DNA of 64,000 nt, from NCBI RefSeq assembly GCF_003846445.2, contig NZ_CP030139.2, positions 2,531,501 to 2,595,500 on the forward strand. Reading direction: 5' to 3'. Every line of letters starts with the position of its first letter. The stretch's first letter is position 1. The notes beneath the pieces were generated by a model. It saw only the letters and a program-made list of their open reading frames with translations, did not search any database and was not told where the DNA came from. This DNA is from Synechococcus elongatus PCC 11801. GTDB lineage: Bacteria > Cyanobacteriota > Cyanobacteriia > Synechococcales > Synechococcaceae. Positions 22,443 to 31,832 of this stretch are shown here, piece by piece. The position numbers and the translations under genes were made by a program.

Positions 22443-24842
22443 ATGAGTTCCCTGCCCGGCTGGATCGTCCGACCCTTCATTCGTCAGCAGCCACGCTGGT
22501 GGCAGCCATCCCACGAACCGCTCTCCGTGGGAGCAGTCTGCTCAGTGATGCCTCCGAAGCGCCGTCGCTCTTACCGACGCTGTCTGGTGCTCGGAATCGT
22601 TGGCATCATTGCCATGACTGCTCTGGGTGGGCAGCGATTTTATAATCAGCCTCGCCTTGATGTGGGGATGCGTGCGGCTGTCACCATTACGGCACCCGAC
22701 TCGGCGCAGGTGGTCGATCGCCTCAGTACCGATCGCCGCCGCAGTGAAGCGCGATCGGGCACAACGTCCGTGCTGCGGATTAATGCCACGACCAATCAGC
22801 AGCTCCGTCAAACCCTGAATGCCTTTTTGGATCAAGGCGATGAAGTGCGGGAACAGCTTGGGGCGTTCCCCTATCTGCCCCTGCCTCAATTCAGTGAACA
22901 GACCCAGCTAACGCTGCGTCAGCTCCCCCCGCAACGTTGGCAGCAGCTACAGCTCGCCCTGACTCAACCCAATCAACCCCTGACCGACCCAGAGCTTCAA
23001 CAACTGCTCGACAGCCTGGAACAAGCTCGCCAGCGATCGCCCCGGACTTGGTCGCTAGTGTTGAACAGTATTCGCCAAGCCCAGCAGCGCTATAGTCGGG
23101 CACGGGCCAGCTTGGATACCCTGCAGTCGCCCGATCGCCCCTCACCGTTTCAGCCAGAATTGCTCGACCTCAGCAATCGTCAGTGGCAGCAGCTCCAGCT
23201 CTCGCTTCGCGTGGCACTCGATCGCATCTTGGCCCAAGGGCTGCCGCAAGGATTGCCTGAAGCGGTCATCCAAAACACGATTCGATCCCAACTGGGCAAT
23301 CAGCTCTCGACTTCTTCCGTCTTGGTTGGTCAAACCCTGCTGGGGCAGGTGCTCAACAACCAGAGCACCCTAGAAGTCGATCAAGAAAAAACGCGCTTTT
23401 TGGCTGAACTACGGGCCAGCGCTGTCGATGATGTGGTTGTGCCCGTGCGTAAGGGGCAGGTGATTGTTGCCTCGGGCGAAGTGATTCGCGAGCGAGAATT
23501 TGCTCTGCTGGACTACTTTGGTCTGACCCGCCGTAGCCCCAACTGGCCGGGCTTGATCGGCTTTGGCGGCATTGTGACGGCAGGCTTTGGCGTTTTTTGG
23601 TTGATGCAACGTCGCTGGCAACCTAACCTGCGCGTGGGCGATCGCCTGCTGCTGCTGATCCTCGCCTTGTCAGTGCCCTTGGGCTACAGCACCCCGCTGC
23701 ATGTCTCGACCTTGCCAGCTGTCGGTTTACTGGCGGGCAGCTTCTACGGCGCCCGTTTGGGCAGCACCTTGGTCGTCTTGCTAACGGCGATCGCCCCTTT
23801 GGGCTTGAACCTAGTACCCGTGGTCGATCTCAACTCCTTGATGGCCAGCTCTATCGCTGGGCTGGTGGGCGCAGTCCGCGCTGGATCGCTGCGATCGCGG
23901 GAAGAAGTAGCCCTGCTGGGGCTAGGGGTTGGCTTGGCTGAAGGGGTCACTTTCTTGCTCTGTAGCTTGATCAATCCCCCTGCTGGGCTGTTTGTCGCCT
24001 CTTGGATCTCCCTGCTAACCACCGTGGGCATTCATGCACTGCGGGGCATGGCTTGGAGTGTGGTAGCGCTAGGTATCAGCCCTTATCTCGAGCGGATTTT
24101 TGACCTTGTCACCCCAATCCGTTTGGCGGAGCTAGCGAATCCAAACCGACCCCTGCTGCGCCGACTGGCTGCTGAAGCACCGGGAACATTTCAGCACACC
24201 CTGTTTGTCTCCTCGCTCGCCGAAGCTGCGGCCCGAGCCTTAGGCTGCAACATGGAGCTGGTTCGCACTGGTACGCTCTATCACGATGTAGGCAAGCTCT
24301 GTGAGCCGCGCTGTTTTGTTGAAAACCAGCAGGGTTGTCAAAATCAGCACGACCAGATCAACGATCCTTGGCAAAGTGCAGCCATTATTCAACGACATGT
24401 CTCGGAAGGGGTGCAACTGGCGCGACGGGCAGGATTACCAAAGGCGGTACGGGACTTTATCCCGGAACATCAGGGCACGATGCTAATCGCCTATTTCTAT
24501 CACCAAGCAAAGGAACTGGCCCAGAAAGATCCAGAACGGTACCAAGTGAATGAACGGGATTTTCGCTATCCCGGTCCAATTCCCCAAAGCCGTGAAACCG
24601 GCATTGTAATGTTGGCAGATTCCTGTGAAGCAGCACTGCGATCGCTGGAGGATGCCACGATCGAAGATGCTCTCCGAATGGTGAAGCGTATTATTCGTGC
24701 TCGCTGGCAGGATAATCAGCTTGCTGCCTCAGGCTTAAACCGCAGGGATCTCGCCACGATCGCGGAAGTCTTTGTTCAAATTTGGCAGCAATTCCATCAC
24801 AAACGCATTGCCTATCCCAACAGCGCAACCAATTCAAACTAG
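22443..24842 (+). CDS. PgpH-type 7TM HD-domain phosphodiesterase (probable c-di-AMP hydrolase)
   Basis: 799 residues from ATG 22443; a further ATG at 22548 (MPPKRRRSYRRC) is also possible. One N-terminal membrane segment is followed by a large extracytoplasmic 7TMR-HDED region (to about residue 350), then seven membrane helices (about 360-560) and a cytoplasmic HD domain with APGTFQHTLFVSSLAEAAA, LYHDVGKL (HD near residue 615), RHVSEGVQLARR and PEHQGT. This order is that of PgpH, which degrades cyclic di-AMP; in S. elongatus c-di-AMP is linked to dark survival. Its last 9 bases overlap the convergent kinase gene. Confidence 0.92.
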   Translation: MSSLPGWIVRPFIRQQPRWWQPSHEPLSVGAVCSVMPPKRRRSYRRCLVLGIVGIIAMTALGGQRFYNQPRLDVGMRAAVTITAPDSAQVVDRLSTDRRRSEARSGTTSVLRINATTNQQLRQTLNAFLDQGDEVREQLGAFPYLPLPQFSEQTQLTLRQLPPQRWQQLQLALTQPNQPLTDPELQQLLDSLEQARQRSPRTWSLVLNSIRQAQQRYSRARASLDTLQSPDRPSPFQPELLDLSNRQWQQLQLSLRVALDRILAQGLPQGLPEAVIQNTIRSQLGNQLSTSSVLVGQTLLGQVLNNQSTLEVDQEKTRFLAELRASAVDDVVVPVRKGQVIVASGEVIREREFALLDYFGLTRRSPNWPGLIGFGGIVTAGFGVFWLMQRRWQPNLRVGDRLLLLILALSVPLGYSTPLHVSTLPAVGLLAGSFYGARLGSTLVVLLTAIAPLGLNLVPVVDLNSLMASSIAGLVGAVRAGSLRSREEVALLGLGVGLAEGVTFLLCSLINPPAGLFVASWISLLTTVGIHALRGMAWSVVALGISPYLERIFDLVTPIRLAELANPNRPLLRRLAAEAPGTFQHTLFVSSLAEAAARALGCNMELVRTGTLYHDVGKLCEPRCFVENQQGCQNQHDQINDPWQSAAIIQRHVSEGVQLARRAGLPKAVRDFIPEHQGTMLIAYFYHQAKELAQKDPERYQVNERDFRYPGPIPQSRETGIVMLADSCEAALRSLEDATIEDALRMVKRIIRARWQDNQLAASGLNRRDLATIAEVFVQIWQQFHHKRIAYPNSATNSN

Positions 24843-26207
24843 TTGCTGTAGAAATTGCTGAAGCTCAGCAGCAATCCACTCCTGCTCAATTGTCGTCAAC
24901 ATAAAGCCAAACTGATGGCGGTGAATACCTACCTGTAAAACGCAGGTGTAGAGTGGCACATCATTGATGCGAACCCCGCTATTCGCCACTTCTACCGCAT
25001 TGATGTCATCCGTCTGACCCCGCAGGGTTTTACTGATGCCTAAAGCCGTCATGTGGAGCTGAAAGCGATCGCGTCCCACCTCTAAAATCGTCTGCCCGAA
25101 GAGGGCCAAACAGAGCGGTGCCATCAGCATGATGCCGACGTACCAGAAAGGCAGCAAGAAAAGCAGAAAGAGCGGTGCACTGACAGCAAATGTCGCTGTA
25201 AAAAAAACCAGCAAGACATTCCAAAACAGCGCAAATCCGGCGAGTCCTAGAAGGGAAAGTCGAAGTCCTTGAGGCGGAATGCGAAGGCGCAGACGTTGTG
25301 GGCTGCGAATCAGTTCGACGTTGCTACCTGCCGGACGCCGCAGGCTAAGAACGGTGGTTGTTGGAGAACCGGTGAGCGTACGCTCTCGGATCACGGGTGG
25401 ATCGGGGGTCTGCAGGGCACGCAGGGCGATCGCAGCAGAAGCAAAACGCTCTTCGGGCAAAGGTGCCAAGAGTTGATCGAGCCATGTGGCTAAGCGCTCG
25501 GAGACCCTCGCATAGGGTCGAAAGTCGATGCGCAATCGCTGCCGTTGCAGTTGATCGGGCGATCGCCCCGTCAGCAGAAAAACAAGCGTTGCACCCAAAG
25601 CGTAGAGATCAGATTGCGGTGTGCTCTGACCCTGAAGTTGTTCAGGGGGCATGTAGCCGAGCGTGCCGACAAACGTGTTGCTGCCCAGCAAGGTTTCGCG
25701 GGCGATCGCCTGCACCGAGCCAAAGTCAATCAGCTGCAGCTGTCCATCGGCTTGGCGAATCAAGTTCTGCGGCTTGATGTCACGGTGAACCACTGGCGGA
25801 TAGAGACTTTGCAGGTAGACCAGAATCTCCAGCACTTGCGTCGCGATCGCAACGACTTCCTGCTCCTGAAAGCGCTGGCTTTGCTCGACTAATTGATCGA
25901 GCGGCTGACCTTCGACCAAATCCCGCACGAGGCAGAAGTAACAGTCCGTTGGTGTTTCGACCTGAAAGTAATCGCGATAGCGGGGAATACCCGGATGTTG
26001 CAGCGTCGCGAGAGTCCGGGCTTCTCGCTCAAACAGATCGAGGATCTTCCAGTCAGTGGTGCCGCTGAGCGTCAGAACTTTGATCGCCACCGTCTGTTGA
26101 CTCTGGCGATCGCGGGCACGATAGGTCGTCCCCGTTCCTCCCTGCCCGAGTGGGCGATCGAGTTCATAGCGATCGTTGAGAACCGTGCCGACAGGCAGCA
26201 TGCTCAT
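24834..26207 (-). CDS. Membrane-linked serine/threonine protein kinase
   Basis: 457 residues. The kinase domain (about residues 13-270) has all key elements: GQGGTGTTYRARD (P-loop), VAIKVL (Lys), Glu in EREARTL, VVHRDIKPQNLI (catalytic Asp), LIDFGSV (metal) and YMPPEQL. Then come a linker, two or three hydrophobic segments (about 315-375) and a C-terminal cytoplasmic region (FQLHMTALGISKTLRG, EWIAAELQQFLQQL) that looks like a small PH-like fold seen in other cyanobacterial kinases. The substrate is unknown. It is convergent with, and overlaps by 9 bases, the PgpH-type gene. Confidence 0.93.
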   Translation of the reverse strand: MSMLPVGTVLNDRYELDRPLGQGGTGTTYRARDRQSQQTVAIKVLTLSGTTDWKILDLFEREARTLATLQHPGIPRYRDYFQVETPTDCYFCLVRDLVEGQPLDQLVEQSQRFQEQEVVAIATQVLEILVYLQSLYPPVVHRDIKPQNLIRQADGQLQLIDFGSVQAIARETLLGSNTFVGTLGYMPPEQLQGQSTPQSDLYALGATLVFLLTGRSPDQLQRQRLRIDFRPYARVSERLATWLDQLLAPLPEERFASAAIALRALQTPDPPVIRERTLTGSPTTTVLSLRRPAGSNVELIRSPQRLRLRIPPQGLRLSLLGLAGFALFWNVLLVFFTATFAVSAPLFLLFLLPFWYVGIMLMAPLCLALFGQTILEVGRDRFQLHMTALGISKTLRGQTDDINAVEVANSGVRINDVPLYTCVLQVGIHRHQFGFMLTTIEQEWIAAELQQFLQQLV

Positions 26208-26252
26208 CTGTAGTTTGGAGTCCGAGCTTGCCTCTAGGGTGCCCTGAGCCCC

Positions 26253-28769
26253 CTAGTCCCGTCCAGCAGCGAGACGGGCTTCGACCTCTGCGATCGCTAG
26301 CAGCGTTTTGAGCACGGAATCGGGGTTGAGGCTGATCGAATCAATGCCCTGCTCTACCAAGAAGGCTGCAAACTCGGGATAGTCACTGGGGGCTTGGCCG
26401 CAAATACCAATCTTGCGACCGGAGGCTTTGACCGTTTGGATTGCCTGCGCCACCATTCGTTTAACCGCTAGGTTGCGTTCATCGAACAGAGCTGCCACAA
26501 GAGCCGAATCGCGATCGAGCCCCAAGGTGAGCTGAGTCAGATCATTGGAGCCAATTGAAAAGCCGTCAAACACCTCACTAAAGGCATCGGCACAGATCAC
26601 GTTGCTGGGCAGTTCGCACATTACGTAGACCTGTAGGCCGTTTTCGCCACGTTTGAGGCCATTGGCTTCCATCTCTACCAGTACCCGTCGCCCCTCTTCC
26701 GGCGTCCGACAGAAGGGCACCATCGGAATGACGTTGGTTAGCCCCATCGCCTCGCGTACTTGGTGGAATGCTTGGCATTCCAGCGCAAAAGCCTCCCGGT
26801 ACTGCGGGTCGTAATAGCGTGAGGCGCCCCGCCAGCCGATCATCGGGTTTTCTTCGCGGGGTTCAAACTGTCGCCCGCCCAAGAGATTGGCGTACTCGTT
26901 GCTCTTGAAATCCGAGAGTCGGACAATTACTGGCTTCGGCCAGAAGGCAGCAGCAATCCGGCCAATGCCCTGCGCCAACTTATCGACGAAGAAGTCAGCT
27001 TTGCGATCGTAGTTAACTGTCAGCTCCGCAATTTTGGCCTGCACCAGCAGATCATCAAGCTGCTCGAAGTGGAGCAGCGCCAGCGGGTGAGCCTGAATGT
27101 GATTGGCGATGATGAATTCCAGTCGTGCTAACCCGACGCCATCGCAGGGAATCGCCGCCAGTCCAAAGGCTTCCTCAGGATTGCCGACATTCATCAGAAT
27201 CTGAGTGCGCGGGCGGGGTAGATCGTCCAGTACCGTTTCCTGGACCTCAAAAGGCAGCAGGCCAGCATAGACACGACCTTGATCACCTTCCGCACAGGAG
27301 ACCGTGACATCAGTCCCCGTGGCGATCGCAGTAGTAGCTGTTCCGCACCCTACGATCGCAGGAATTCCCATCTCGCGGGCAATGATTGCCGCGTGGCAAG
27401 TCCGACCGCCTTGATTGGTCACGATCGCGCTGGCTTTCTTCATGATCGGTTCCCAATCTGGGTCGGTGCGATTGGTCACCAGCACTTCACCCGCTTGAAA
27501 ATCGGCGATGTGATGAACATCAAGAATGACCCGTGCCGTACCTTGGCCGATCATTTCACCGACGGCTCGCCCTTCCACCAGCACCGGGCCACTGCCTTGC
27601 AGTTGGTAGCTGCGTAACAGATTACTCGCCCGTTGAGATTGCACTGTTTCGGGGCGGGCTTGGACGATGAATAACTCGCTGCTGAGGCCATCCTTGGCCC
27701 ACTCGATATCCATCGGGGTGAAGCAGCCCCGTTTGGCAGAGTAGTGATCCTCGATGATGCACGCCCACTGAGCTAGCTGCAGCACTTCATCGTCATTGAT
27801 GGCAAACCGTTGGCGATCGCTCTCAGCCACGGAGACGTTTTTGGTCAGCTTCGATCCGCCTTCGTCATAGACCATGCGGATCTCTTTGCTGCCAAGGCGC
27901 TTGTCGAGAATTGGGCGATAGCCCTGCTGCAACGTCGGTTTGAAGACAAAAAATTCGTCAGGGTTAACTGCGCCTTGGACGACGTTTTCACCCAAGCCGT
28001 AGGCTGCTGTCACAAGGGCCGCATTGCGGAAACCCGTTTCCGTGTCGATTGAGAACATCACGCCCGAAGCAGCCAGATCAGAGCGCACCATCTTTTGCAC
28101 CCCAACTGACAAAGCCACCTCAAAGTGGTCAAAGCCCTTGATTTGTCGATAGGAAATGGCGCGATCGGTGAACAGCGACGCAAAGCAGCGATGACAGGCT
28201 TGGATGACCGCTTGTACCCCGCGCACATTCAGATAGGTTTCCTGCTGACCAGCGAAGCTAGCATCGGGCAGATCCTCTGCAGTCGCACTGGAACGAACCG
28301 CCACATCGACACTGCCGAACTGACGCTGACAGCGATCGCGATCGAGCCCGCTAAGGCGATCGCAAACAGAAGCAACAGGTTGATAGCGATCGCAAAGTTG
28401 CTGATAGGCTTCCGCGATCGCAGTTTCTAGCTCCACCGGAAAGGGCGTATTGAGGACTAAATTGCGGGCTTGCTGACCGCGTTCCCGCAGATTGGCAACA
28501 TCCTCCACATCCAAATCCGCAAACAGTTGGCGGAGCTGGGGTTCCAGGCCTGCCCCAGCAAGGAAAAAGCGGAACGCTGTCGCAGTGGTGGCAAAACCCA
28601 AGGGAACGTTGACCCCTTTGGGCAGGAGCTCGCGGATCATCTCGCCGAGGGAGGCATTCTTGCCACCGACAAGCGCGATATCGTCAATACCAACGTCTTC
28701 GAACCAGAGCACAAACTGTTGGTCTCGCGACTCATTGCCAGCGGTTGGCTGGAAGCTAGTGAGCGTCAT
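26253..28769 (-). CDS. ppsA: Phosphoenolpyruvate synthase
   Basis: 838 residues from ATG 28769, which has GAGG 7 bases upstream; the in-frame GTG at 28790 has none. Converts pyruvate and ATP to PEP, AMP and phosphate. The N-terminal ATP-grasp part shows VGGKNASLGEM and RSSATAEDLPDASFAGQQETYLN. The swivelling domain has the phosphohistidine in GGRTCHAAIIARE. The C-terminal PEP/pyruvate barrel has GWRGASRYYDPQYREAF, CELPSNVI and GSNDLTQLTLGLDRDS, and ends with the CGQAPSDYPEF motif. Complete. Expected to serve gluconeogenic flow, for example during dark to light shifts. It stands alone, with 248 bases before the ABC exporter gene. Confidence 0.96.
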   Translation of the reverse strand: MTLTSFQPTAGNESRDQQFVLWFEDVGIDDIALVGGKNASLGEMIRELLPKGVNVPLGFATTATAFRFFLAGAGLEPQLRQLFADLDVEDVANLRERGQQARNLVLNTPFPVELETAIAEAYQQLCDRYQPVASVCDRLSGLDRDRCQRQFGSVDVAVRSSATAEDLPDASFAGQQETYLNVRGVQAVIQACHRCFASLFTDRAISYRQIKGFDHFEVALSVGVQKMVRSDLAASGVMFSIDTETGFRNAALVTAAYGLGENVVQGAVNPDEFFVFKPTLQQGYRPILDKRLGSKEIRMVYDEGGSKLTKNVSVAESDRQRFAINDDEVLQLAQWACIIEDHYSAKRGCFTPMDIEWAKDGLSSELFIVQARPETVQSQRASNLLRSYQLQGSGPVLVEGRAVGEMIGQGTARVILDVHHIADFQAGEVLVTNRTDPDWEPIMKKASAIVTNQGGRTCHAAIIAREMGIPAIVGCGTATTAIATGTDVTVSCAEGDQGRVYAGLLPFEVQETVLDDLPRPRTQILMNVGNPEEAFGLAAIPCDGVGLARLEFIIANHIQAHPLALLHFEQLDDLLVQAKIAELTVNYDRKADFFVDKLAQGIGRIAAAFWPKPVIVRLSDFKSNEYANLLGGRQFEPREENPMIGWRGASRYYDPQYREAFALECQAFHQVREAMGLTNVIPMVPFCRTPEEGRRVLVEMEANGLKRGENGLQVYVMCELPSNVICADAFSEVFDGFSIGSNDLTQLTLGLDRDSALVAALFDERNLAVKRMVAQAIQTVKASGRKIGICGQAPSDYPEFAAFLVEQGIDSISLNPDSVLKTLLAIAEVEARLAAGRD

Positions 28770-29017
28770 GGCGGAGCCTCGCGATCGCACGTCCTATCTC
28801 TAGGAGGCACGAGGACTGTAGCGAAATCAACAGTTCGTTGGAAAGACTGAGGATTCGTTAGAAAACGATAGAAACTCTGTGCAATCAGCGAAGATTTACT
28901 CCCAGGGAGAGCACGATAACAGAAATAGCGATCTCAAAAAAATGCTATTTACCACCCTTTTTGGGTTGGAGATCAATACTGAGAAAGCATGCTTGGTGAC
29001 GAGGAAATCAACAGCCT

Positions 29018-30814
29018 CTAGGCCACTTCTACACCCAGTGATTGAAGGCGATAGAGACTGGTATAAAGCCCATTGCGTGCCATCAAGACATCGTGCGAAC
29101 CATCCTCAATCAGTTGCCCTTGACGAAGGACAAGGATACGATCGGCATTGCGAATCGTTGAGAGTCGGTGGGCAATGATAATTGCCGTGCGATCGCTCAG
29201 CAAATCATCCAAAGCTTCTTGCACCAAAGCTTCGGTCCCAACATCTAAATTTGCGGTTGCTTCGTCCAAAATCAAAACCTTGGGATCGCGAATCGCCACT
29301 CGCGCAAATGCCAAGAGCTGGCGTTGTCCACCCGAAAGATTTGTACCTCGCTCCCGCAGCGGCGTGGCATAGCCTTGGGGAAGGGATTCAATTAGATCAG
29401 CAACATTGGTGCGTCGAGCGGCAGTTTGTACAGCATCCGTGTCGTAGGGTTCTCCGAGCGTAATGTTGCTCTGCACATCACCAGCAAACAGAAAACCATC
29501 CTGGAGAATGACCCCTAGGTGCCGGCGTAACTCTACCTGCGGCAGATCACGGATATCAATTCCATCAATTAAAATCCGACCTTGGGTCGGTTCATAGAGG
29601 CGACAAAGCAAGCGAATAATTGTGCTCTTACCTGCACCAGTTGGCCCCACTAGTGCTACTTTTTGACCGGGCTGAATCGTGATATTGAGATTATGGATAA
29701 CTGGCTCATCCGGTTTGTAGCCAAAACAAACATTCTCAAAGCGAATTTCACCCGATTGTGAAGTGTCAAGACTCAGTTGTTGGGGCTTGGCTGCATCTCG
29801 AATTTCAATTGGCTCATTGAAAATATCAACAATCCGCTCGATCGCCGTAAAGCCAGCTTGAATTGAAGTGAATTTTTCAGCGAGTTGGCGTAGCGGATCA
29901 AACAACCGCTGGGAATAGAGAATAAAGGCGGCGAGCAGACCAAAATTCATCTGATCTTGCAGCACGAGAAAGCTGCCTAGCCAGAGCACTGCCGCGATCG
30001 CAGCCAGCGAGATCCATTCCAGCGTGGCAGAAATAGCTGAGTCGTGAAAGATGGTGCGATCGACAGCTTCTAAATAATGTTGATTGGCAACTCGAAATTG
30101 CTGGGCATTGTAGGCTTCGCGACGGAAACTCTGGACAATACCAATGCCGACCATATTTTCCTGCAGGGTAGCGTTGAGGTTTGACAGCTCTTCGCGGGCC
30201 CGGTAGTTAGCGATGCGGTAGCGCCGCTGGAAATAGAGAATGACAGCAGTGGTGGGCAGTAGTAAAACGGTCAGCAATAGTGCCAATTGCCACTGCAGCC
30301 AAAACATGGCGATCGCGATCGCCAGCAACGAAACAATGTCGCTGAGAATGCCGATTGCCCCAGTCGAAAACACCTCGCCGAGGGCTTCAACATCATTCGT
30401 CAAACGGGTGACCAGCTTGCCCACCGGTGTGCGATCAAAAAAGCGCACAGCCAACGAAGTCACGTGTTGGAACAAGTCCTGGCGAATGTCCGCCGTCACG
30501 CGCTGCCCCACTTCCTGGACGTAGTAACCCTGCACGCCCCGAAAAGCCAATCGCACAACGATGGTGACCAGCAGAGCCAGCGACAACAGGTTCAACCCAT
30601 CGCTGCGGCTCATCCCCTGCAGCACAGTCCAAGTGGGCTTGTTCTGCAGGACGGAGATAGCCTGACCCACCAACATGGGCTGAACAGCACCCGCCAAGGC
30701 CAAGGGCACCAGTAGGATTAGTGCTCCAATCAGGGGCCGCTGGTAGCGACCGAGATAGGGCAAAAGCCGCTGCAACAGTGACCAATCATCCCAACGGCGT
30801 AGCAGAGCAAGCAT
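29018..30814 (-). CDS. ABC exporter, fused membrane and ATPase domains (MsbA-like)
   Basis: 598 residues. The N-terminal six-helix ABC membrane domain (about residues 15-310) is followed by the nucleotide-binding domain with Walker A GPTGAGKST, the signature LSGGQRQ, Walker B VLILDEAT and the switch IAHRLSTI. Such half-transporters work as dimers and export lipids, peptides or drugs; the substrate cannot be read here. It starts 32 bases after hisG, so the two are probably co-transcribed though functionally unrelated. Confidence 0.94.
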   Translation of the reverse strand: MLALLRRWDDWSLLQRLLPYLGRYQRPLIGALILLVPLALAGAVQPMLVGQAISVLQNKPTWTVLQGMSRSDGLNLLSLALLVTIVVRLAFRGVQGYYVQEVGQRVTADIRQDLFQHVTSLAVRFFDRTPVGKLVTRLTNDVEALGEVFSTGAIGILSDIVSLLAIAIAMFWLQWQLALLLTVLLLPTTAVILYFQRRYRIANYRAREELSNLNATLQENMVGIGIVQSFRREAYNAQQFRVANQHYLEAVDRTIFHDSAISATLEWISLAAIAAVLWLGSFLVLQDQMNFGLLAAFILYSQRLFDPLRQLAEKFTSIQAGFTAIERIVDIFNEPIEIRDAAKPQQLSLDTSQSGEIRFENVCFGYKPDEPVIHNLNITIQPGQKVALVGPTGAGKSTIIRLLCRLYEPTQGRILIDGIDIRDLPQVELRRHLGVILQDGFLFAGDVQSNITLGEPYDTDAVQTAARRTNVADLIESLPQGYATPLRERGTNLSGGQRQLLAFARVAIRDPKVLILDEATANLDVGTEALVQEALDDLLSDRTAIIIAHRLSTIRNADRILVLRQGQLIEDGSHDVLMARNGLYTSLYRLQSLGVEVA

Positions 30815-30846
30815 GAATTAAATGACGGACTGGGTCATGCTTCACC

Positions 30847-31503
30847 CTAACAAGTTGCCGCGATCGCCTGAGCAACGGTCTGCCGGAGTTGACTAATCAG
30901 ATCGCCGATACCATCCGCATTAATTCGATAGGCCAAGGGGTTGGCAATCAGACGAGCTGTGCTTTCAAACAGGGTTTCAATCTCAACAAGCCCGTTCTCG
31001 CGCAAGGTTTGCCCCGTGGCTACCAAATCCACGATCGCTTCTGACATACCGGTAATCGGACCCAGTTCGACAGAACCGGAGAGTGGCACAATCTCCACCG
31101 GCAAATCTAAATCGTGGAAATAGTCGCGGGCACAGTGGACAAATTTGGAGGCAATGCGACAGTGCGCCGGTAAATCGAGAGCCGAACGGTAGGGACTGCT
31201 GGCCTTCACCGCGATCGACATCCGACAGCCCCCAAAACCCAGGTCGATCAGTTGAGCGACTCGGGCAGTTTTCTCGCGCAGCACGTCATAGCCGACGACT
31301 CCCAGTTGAGCCTGTCCATACTCCACGTAAACTGGCACATCGGAATTGCGCACCAGCAAAGCCTTGGCCCGACCCTGACGATCGAGAATTTGTAATTGAC
31401 GATTTCCGGGTTCCAAAAAGGCGCTAAAGTCGAGCCCTGCGGATTGCAGCAAGCGAATGCTGTCCTTGAGTAAGGCACCTTTGGGCAGGGCGATCGTCAG
31501 CAT
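30847..31503 (-). CDS. hisG: ATP phosphoribosyltransferase, short catalytic form
   Basis: 218 residues from ATG 31503 ([15 protein letters not shown]). First step of histidine synthesis: ATP plus PRPP to phosphoribosyl-ATP. It contains the [21 protein letters not shown] segment and the PRPP loop [14 protein letters not shown]. It lacks the about 80-residue C-terminal regulatory domain of long HisG, so it belongs to the short type that needs HisZ; hisZ is present in this window at 60090-61352. The extra frame up to 31563 has no family counterpart. Confidence 0.96.
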   Translation of the reverse strand: MLTIALPKGALLKDSIRLLQSAGLDFSAFLEPGNRQLQILDRQGRAKALLVRNSDVPVYVEYGQAQLGVVGYDVLREKTARVAQLIDLGFGGCRMSIAVKASSPYRSALDLPAHCRIASKFVHCARDYFHDLDLPVEIVPLSGSVELGPITGMSEAIVDLVATGQTLRENGLVEIETLFESTARLIANPLAYRINADGIGDLISQLRQTVAQAIAATC

Positions 31504-31832
31504 GGTGGCAGGCAGCAAAAGTCTTTCGATCGTATCAAAGTGCTTTACAGAGCCCGAGCGCAAACTCTTGCATCAACGATGCGCCTCAGCTGGGAATCTG
31601 TGAGGTACGCTAAACAGCGATCGCGGCTCGACACTCCTGACCTCCGCAAAGCTGCAATCTAAATCTAAAACGCTGGCTCAGCGGCTTGGGCGGTAGGGTC
31701 AGCAACGGCATTAGCTTGGACTTTTCTTGAGCTGCCCCTCAATCGACTGCTGATTGCGCTGTGAACGGCTAAGATCCCTGCACGATCGCTCGATCACTGG
31801 GCATCACTATTTCGAGGAGTTTTAACCTAGCG
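31504..31832 (+). other. Intergenic region between divergent hisG and the PBP gene
   Basis: 329 bases holding the upstream regions of both genes. I see no open frame worth calling and no strong hairpin. A TAAGAT element around 31769 could be a -10 box for the PBP gene, without a convincing -35. GAGGAG at 31815 lies 13 bases before the GTG start at 31833, a rather long spacing. Confidence 0.5.

Noticed and set aside
28879-29178. Plus-strand open frame of 99 codons overlapping the end of the ABC exporter gene
   Set aside because: Most of it is antisense to a clear ABC transporter gene, with no domain and no ribosome site.
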